Translations under genes and position numbers: made by a program
Assembly (NCBI RefSeq): GCF_029094505.1
Contig: NZ_CP119108.1
Coordinates: 1,178,001-1,242,000 of the forward strand
Source: Microbacterium horticulturae
GTDB taxonomy: Bacteria > Actinomycetota > Actinomycetes > Actinomycetales > Microbacteriaceae
Direction of reading: 5' to 3'
DNA: 64,000 bases
Part shown: positions 60,257 to 64,000 of the stretch, one piece after another
How positions within the stretch are numbered: position 1 is the stretch's first letter
Layout of the letters: every line of letters starts with the position of its first letter
The notes under the pieces: generated by a model
What the model was told of the DNA's origin: nothing
Database searches by the model: none
What the model saw: only the letters and a program-made list of their open reading frames with translations

Positions 60257-60285
60257 GTTCTAGCATGGCAATTGAGCATGCGCAA
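60257..60285 (-). promoter_or_regulatory. Candidate promoter of the ardC operon
   Basis: On the minus strand, -35-like TTGCGC (60280-60285) and -10-like TAGAAC (60257-60262) with 17-bp spacing. The -35 lies inside the second operator. Confidence 0.4.
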
Positions 60286-60288
60286 CCC

Positions 60289-60317
60289 TTGATTTGTGCA
60301 TGCTCAACGGCTATATT
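60289..60317 (+). promoter_or_regulatory. Candidate sigma-70-type promoter of the XRE cluster
   Basis: TTGATT (60289-60294), 17-bp spacer, TATATT (60312-60317). The spacer contains the third operator and the -10 abuts the fourth, so repression is expected. Confidence 0.65.
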
Positions 60318-60389
60318 GAGCATGCGCAACACCCCGCCGGGGTGGCCGGCGCCGATACCTACCCGTCCCGACGGAAGGGGTCAGCACCA

Positions 60390-60821
60390 ATGACCGAGAA
60401 CGAGAGCAAAGCCGCCGCTGCGGATCTCGCGAAACGCCTGCGCCTACTGCTCGATGTTGCGATCGCTGAGTCCGGTATCGAACCGACGTATTCGCAGATC
60501 GCCGCTTACCTAGGCGAACGCGGTACCAATCTGTCGAGATCGCGGTGGACCTACATGGTGAACGGGCACCGGTACGTGCAAGATCCCGAGGTATTCGAAG
60601 GGCTGGCATCGTTCTTCGATGTCGACGCTGACTTCCTTATCGGTTCTGATGGGGCCGAGGTCCCGGCGAGAGTGAGTGCACAGCTTGATCTTGTGCGCTC
60701 AATGCGGGCGGCGAAGGTCAAGTCCTACGCAGCCCGCACCCTTGGAGATATTTCACCGAAAGCTCTCCAAGCCATCAGCAGGTTCCTAGACGAGGAAATG
60801 GCACACACAATCGAGCAGTGA
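60390..60821 (+). CDS. XRE family regulator
   Basis: A 143-aa regulator (ATG 60390 after AGGGG). HTH: EPTYSQIAAYLGERGTNLSRSRWTYMVNGHRYVQDPEVFEGLASFFDVDADFLIGSDG, a long form reminiscent of EspR-type actinobacterial regulators. The C-terminal helix SMRAAKVKSYAARTLGDISPKALQAISRFLDEE is probably for dimerisation. Divergent from ardC with a palindrome array between. It heads a cluster XRE-ImmA-DUF6545-hydrolase. Confidence 0.88.
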   Translation: MTENESKAAAADLAKRLRLLLDVAIAESGIEPTYSQIAAYLGERGTNLSRSRWTYMVNGHRYVQDPEVFEGLASFFDVDADFLIGSDGAEVPARVSAQLDLVRSMRAAKVKSYAARTLGDISPKALQAISRFLDEEMAHTIEQ

Positions 60822-60879
60822 CGGTGCCCCCGGCGCGGAGTAACGCCGGTAGATGCTCTCGAAGGAGGGTGAGCAGAGC

Positions 60880-61344
60880 ATGAATGTCGAAATGACCGTG
60901 TCTACGGCTGTCGCGGATCTTGCTCTGGGCGGAGCCTTCACCTTCGACGCCTTGTTCGACGCTGTGCGGCAGCGCAGACAACGGAAGCTGCGCGTCGTTG
61001 AGCTTGCCGAGCTTGGTGACCACGATGGCATCTGCGCCGTCTGGCTGACTACCGATACTGAGGATCTGATCCTTCATGCCCACAGCGACTCGGTTCTACA
61101 CCGCCAACAGTTCGTTCTGCATGAGTTCGCTCACATGATTCTTGGGCACTGTGACGGCGACGAGTGCTCCGAGGTGGATGCCCTGCTGCCCGATATCCCA
61201 CCTCACACTCGGGGACGTTTGCTCAGGCGTCAGGACCTCGACACAGACACCGAGATCGCTGCAGAGTCATTGGCCGACCGGCTCGCCGCAGGCATCCGCG
61301 GTTCGGCCTTCGCGGAGTCTCGCTACTCGGAGATATTCGCATGA
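60880..61344 (+). CDS. ImmA/IrrE family metallopeptidase
   Basis: A 154-aa zincin: HRQQFVLHEFAHMILGHCDGDE is the HExxH motif (HEFAH) with third ligand region DTEIAAESLADRLAAG. ATG 60880 follows AAGGAGG by about 11 bases. In ICEBs1, ImmA cleaves the XRE-type repressor ImmR to derepress transfer. Here XRE and ImmA are adjacent with overlapping gene ends, so the same logic is likely. Confidence 0.87.
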   Translation: MNVEMTVSTAVADLALGGAFTFDALFDAVRQRRQRKLRVVELAELGDHDGICAVWLTTDTEDLILHAHSDSVLHRQQFVLHEFAHMILGHCDGDECSEVDALLPDIPPHTRGRLLRRQDLDTDTEIAAESLADRLAAGIRGSAFAESRYSEIFA

Positions 61345-62357
61345 TCCAGACGCTCGTCGCGGCACTCATGTGGGCGCTGGTGGCGAGCCTGCTGATCCTG
61401 CGGCGCGGGCGCACGGACCGCAATATCACGTACTCTGCGCTCACCATCGCTATCGCCATGACACTCAACGTCGATGCGATCTACGTCGTCGTCGATCGAG
61501 TCCTTGGTGCAACCAACCTGGCCACGCTGCTCTCAGATGGCCTCCTCATGATCGGCCTCTTCTTCCTTGGCCGGGCAGCAATGAAAGCGGGGGAGTATCG
61601 CCCTCGGTTGGTGCGCGCAGCCGTTGGCCCGTCGGCACTGTTCATTGCGCTCCTTGGCGCCTCAGTGACCTTCATGTTCATCGATCGAGGGTCAACGACG
61701 GTCAACTTCATGATTGATCTCGGCGCCCAACCATGGGCCGCGACGTACTCGATCATCGCCTTCACGTATTGCGGGATCGTCGTTGCCGCGATGCTCGCGC
61801 TGGCGACACGCGAGTTCCGGCTTGGTGATGGCATCCAGCGCATTCCGCCAGCGCTCCTGTTTATCGGCTCCGCTTCAGGTGTCGCACTCTGCGCGGTGGT
61901 GATAATTATGGATGTTGCGCACATCTCGGGCTACCTCGAACTCATGAGCGCGGTCAGCGCAACGTATGGGCCGCTATCTCTACTCGCGTTTGTCTTTCTG
62001 TGCGCCGGATTCGTAGGGCAACCAATGGTCCGATACTTGCGTGATCGCGCCCGACGCGCGCACACAGCTGAGATGGTGAGAGAGCTGGAGCCGCTCTGGC
62101 GTCGAGCAACGCTCGTGCGGCCGGGGCTCAGCGGCACGAACTCGCTCGGGTCGAGCCTGGATGACCCAGAGGTGCGCCTCCACCGCGAGATCGTCGAGAT
62201 CCGTGACGCCATGATCGATCCACGCGTCTCTTTCGAAGTCACTGGACCCGATCGTGCATTGCTGGAGCGAGCCGAGGCTCACCTCTTGGGGGCTGATGCG
62301 CGCGGTGCACGTGAACCTGTGCCTGGTCGCCCGGCACGCGAACGAGGACAGGTATGA
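61341..62357 (+). CDS. DUF6545/MAB_1171c-like seven-helix membrane protein
   Basis: A 338-aa protein with about seven transmembrane helices (MIQTLVAALMWALVASLLIL, ALTIAIAMTLNVDAIYVVVD, and so on to GPLSLLAFVFLCAGFVGQP), then a cytoplasmic part PLWRRATLVRPGLSG with REIVEIRDAMIDPR. This order, seven helices followed by a WRRATLVRP-type tail, is DUF6545. Coupled to ImmA by ATGA overlap. It is often found beside ImmA-like and XRE genes; a signal receptor is a hypothesis. Confidence 0.78.
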   Translation: MIQTLVAALMWALVASLLILRRGRTDRNITYSALTIAIAMTLNVDAIYVVVDRVLGATNLATLLSDGLLMIGLFFLGRAAMKAGEYRPRLVRAAVGPSALFIALLGASVTFMFIDRGSTTVNFMIDLGAQPWAATYSIIAFTYCGIVVAAMLALATREFRLGDGIQRIPPALLFIGSASGVALCAVVIIMDVAHISGYLELMSAVSATYGPLSLLAFVFLCAGFVGQPMVRYLRDRARRAHTAEMVRELEPLWRRATLVRPGLSGTNSLGSSLDDPEVRLHREIVEIRDAMIDPRVSFEVTGPDRALLERAEAHLLGADARGAREPVPGRPARERGQV

Positions 62358-63496
62358 GACGGATCATCGCTGCGGGCGCGGCGCTACTTACCGCGGGAAG
62401 TCTGAGTCTCGGATGGACTATCGCCCGGAGGCTGACCGCACCAGTGGGCCCAAGGAACTTCGACCTGACCATCCGCGACGTGGAAGTTGATGGAGATCGG
62501 CGACTACTGGTCCTCGACCGCACACGCGAGACTGCCGCGCGTGGTGTCTACAACCTGTGGTTCGAGACGGGCGATTGGGTGCGAGTATCCGACGAAGTGC
62601 TCGACCGAGGCTCTGATCAGATCGCCCGGGTTGTGACGGATATGGCAAACGACTTCCGAGCTTCCGCTTGCGACCGCTTCTCATGGAGCGGGATCTACTT
62701 CGCAAACCCAGCTGATGCAGGCCTCAGTGCCACGGACGTCTCGATCGACACAGGTGCGGGCGTAGCCCCGGCCTGGCTCATTGAGGGCGAAGAGAACTGT
62801 TCGACCTGGGCGATCCACATCCACGGTCTTGGGAGTAGTCGGGCCGGAACCTTGCGCGGTGCGCAGGTCGCCACGGAGTTGGGCTACACGTCGGTCATCG
62901 TCAGCTACCGCAACGACGGCGAAGGCCTCCGACTTGATACCGGACGCTCAACGCTTGGCCTCACCGAGAGCGAGGACGCCGAAGCCGCAGTGGCGTACGC
63001 GATCCAGAACGGCGCGGAACGGATCGTGCTGTTTGGTTGGTCGATGGGTGCCGCGATCGCGCTACGAGTTGCCAGCCGCGCACGAGAGCGCGGTGTTTTC
63101 GCCGGACTCGTCTTGGACTCTCCAGTTCTCAACTGGATCGACGTGATCAAAGCGAACTGCGCGCGCAGCGGTTTGCCCGCAGCCGCAGGCAATCTCGCCA
63201 CCCCGTGGTTGACGTTCGGCCCGTTCGCTCGAATGGTTGGGCTGCCGAGCGCAATCCCACTTCCGGAGTTTGATTGGGTGCAGCGTGCCGAGGAGCTCAC
63301 CGTGCCCATGCTGATCCTTCACGGCGCCAGGGACGACTCAGCTCCCATCAGCGTGTCGAAAGCACTGCGCGCGCGACGTCCTGACCTTGTTCAACTGGAA
63401 TCCTTTGGCGCAGGGCACACGCTTGCTTGGAACTCCGACCCGGCGCGATGGCGTTCTACGGTCAGCGCCTGGCTCGCGAAGCACCTGGTTTCTTAA
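62354..63496 (+). CDS. Alpha/beta hydrolase, membrane-anchored
   Basis: A 380-aa hydrolase: N-terminal anchor (MRRIIAAGAALLTAGSLSLGWTIARRL), oxyanion region IHIHGLGSSRAG, nucleophile elbow FGWSMGAAIAL (Gly-x-Ser-x-Gly), acid near LILHGARDDSAPIS, and catalytic His in SFGAGHTLAW. It is coupled to the DUF6545 gene by ATGA overlap. It faces outward, so the substrate is likely a lipid or a signal at the membrane or wall. Confidence 0.86.
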   Translation: MRRIIAAGAALLTAGSLSLGWTIARRLTAPVGPRNFDLTIRDVEVDGDRRLLVLDRTRETAARGVYNLWFETGDWVRVSDEVLDRGSDQIARVVTDMANDFRASACDRFSWSGIYFANPADAGLSATDVSIDTGAGVAPAWLIEGEENCSTWAIHIHGLGSSRAGTLRGAQVATELGYTSVIVSYRNDGEGLRLDTGRSTLGLTESEDAEAAVAYAIQNGAERIVLFGWSMGAAIALRVASRARERGVFAGLVLDSPVLNWIDVIKANCARSGLPAAAGNLATPWLTFGPFARMVGLPSAIPLPEFDWVQRAEELTVPMLILHGARDDSAPISVSKALRARRPDLVQLESFGAGHTLAWNSDPARWRSTVSAWLAKHLVS

Positions 63497-63537
63497 TCCG
63501 CAACGTGATGCGACCGCGATCTCGCGAGGGGCAGTAA

Positions 63538-63573
63538 GCCGGTTCACACCGGGAAAAACCCTACTCAACCGGC
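63538..63573 (+). terminator. Inverted repeat after the hydrolase gene
   Basis: GCCGGTT (63538-63544) and AACCGGC (63567-63573) are exact complements with a 22-nt loop. It lies 42 bases after the hydrolase stop, so it may end that transcript. Confidence 0.4.
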
Positions 63574-63630
63574 TGTCACTCCGATATCATCGGGAATGTC
63601 GGTCCGAGCGGGTCGAGATGGAGGACTTAC

Positions 63631-63831
63631 GTGACCGAGCCGTGGCTGTCAGCCGACGACATTGCCGTTCATCTCGGCGTCACGAAGGACACCATCTACA
63701 CCTGGATCGCTGAGAAGGGCATGCCCGCCCACAAGATCGGTCGACTGTGGAAGTTCCAGGCCAGCGAGATTGACGACTGGGTTCGAGGCGGCGGCGCGGC
63801 CGGAAACGTGTCTGACGGGGCGGAGGGCTAA
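63631..63831 (+). CDS. Excisionase-like small HTH protein
   Basis: A 66-aa protein from a GTG at 63631: VTEPWLSADDIAVHLGVTKDTIYTWIAEKGMPAHKIGRLWKFQASEIDDWVRGG, a MerR/excisionase-type winged HTH. Only 3 bases separate its stop from the next start, so it is coupled to the following gene. In defence loci such a gene commonly precedes a helicase/PLD protein. Confidence 0.82.
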   Translation: MTEPWLSADDIAVHLGVTKDTIYTWIAEKGMPAHKIGRLWKFQASEIDDWVRGGGAAGNVSDGAEG

Positions 63832-63834
63832 CGC

Positions 63835-64000
63835 TTGCGCATCATCAATAACGTCACAGACCTCCTCGGAGATGATCTCAAGAACGAGATCACCCCGGGC
63901 TCCAAAGTCCGTATCGCTGCATCGACGTTTTCGATCTTCGCGTTCGAGGCGCTCCGTAAGGAGCTGGAGCAGGTTTCTGAGCTGGAGTTCATTTTTACGA
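63835..64000 (+). CDS. N-terminus of a PLD/helicase-type defence protein (cut by the window edge)
   Basis: A TTG at 63835 with GGAGGG seven bases upstream opens a frame to the end of the window: LRIINNVTDLLGDDLKNEIT, then SKVRIAASTFSIFAFEALRK and ELEQVSELEFIFT. This matches the start of large proteins with a phospholipase-D-like domain followed by an SNF2-type helicase, as far as I remember. The full protein is missing, so the function is inference from the first 55 residues and the HTH neighbour. Confidence 0.65.
   Translation, partial: MRIINNVTDLLGDDLKNEITPGSKVRIAASTFSIFAFEALRKELEQVSELEFIFT

Larger units (their letters stand above)
60227..60329. promoter_or_regulatory. Array of four palindromic operators (TTGNGCATGCNCAA)
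   Basis: Four 14-bp palindromes: TTGATCATGCTCAA (60227-60240), TTGAGCATGCGCAA (60272-60285), TTGTGCATGCTCAA (60294-60307) and TTGAGCATGCGCAA (60316-60329). The last three are spaced exactly 22 bp centre to centre, two helical turns; the first is 45 bp away. They lie between ardC (-) and the XRE gene (+) and overlap both predicted promoters, so the XRE protein is the likely ligand. Confidence 0.8.

Overview
The window is high-GC DNA from an actinomycete, most likely Microbacteriaceae and close to Microbacterium. This rests on the methionyl-tRNA synthetase/TatD pair, mycothiol-type ArsC proteins, a CmtR-like regulator, and DUF4913, DUF6153, DUF2637, DUF6545 and SCO6880-type proteins, which are families typical of Actinomycetota. 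No database search was possible; family names come from recognised motifs and are graded by confidence.

Layout. (1) 1-6.0 kb is ordinary chromosome: the end of metG, tatD, two small conserved proteins, an S4 RNA-binding protein, a YhhN membrane protein, LtrA and a GNAT acetyltransferase. (2) At 6.0-6.2 kb there is a broken 5' half of a tRNA-Pro followed by an intact tRNA-Pro(GGG). This is the attachment site of an integrative and conjugative element (ICE) that runs to the end of the window. (3) 6.3-11.2 kb is the first part of the ICE backbone: integrase, excisionase, DUF4913 protein, SSB and a VirD4/TraD-type coupling protein. (4) 11.4-46.3 kb is a 35-kb metal-resistance cargo that splits the backbone. 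It carries an ACR3-like exporter with a CmtR/CDF cluster, an MFS/ArsR pair, Lgt, a copper-storage (Csp) locus, a P1B-4 ATPase/ArsR pair, an ABC transporter with a two-component system, a CopB/YHS copper locus with DUF305 and WD/BNR-type lipoproteins, a three-gene recombinase module, and a compact arsenic operon (trxB-trxA-acr3-arsR::arsC-chrA-arsC-arsC-like) followed by SulP/MerR. (5) 46.4-60.0 kb is the second backbone part: VirB4-like ATPase, SCO6880, TrbL/VirB6, two small membrane proteins, an M23/lysozyme-like hydrolase, ParB, DUF2637, a primase-polymerase and ArdC, all on the minus strand. (6) 60.2-64 kb is a divergent control region with repeated palindromic operators, then a plus-strand XRE-ImmA/IrrE-DUF6545-hydrolase cluster, and finally the start of what looks like a phage-defence locus (small HTH protein plus the N-terminus of a PLD/helicase-type protein) cut off by the window edge.

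How the parts fit. The backbone mobilises and integrates the element. The cargo combines export pumps (ACR3, P1B-3 and P1B-4 ATPases, CDF, MFS), detoxifying enzymes (arsenate reductases fed by thioredoxin/thioredoxin reductase) and metal-binding proteins (Csp, DUF305, YHS). Local sensors (CmtR, two ArsR paralogues, an ArsR::ArsC fusion, MerR) sit beside palindromes that often overlap the start codons. Two CsoR-like boxes are present, but no csoR gene lies in this window.

The least explained parts are the recombinase/XRE/zinc-ribbon trio at 35.5-38.7 kb and the XRE-ImmA-DUF6545-hydrolase cluster with its operator array at 60.2-63.5 kb. No relaxase was recognised in the window.
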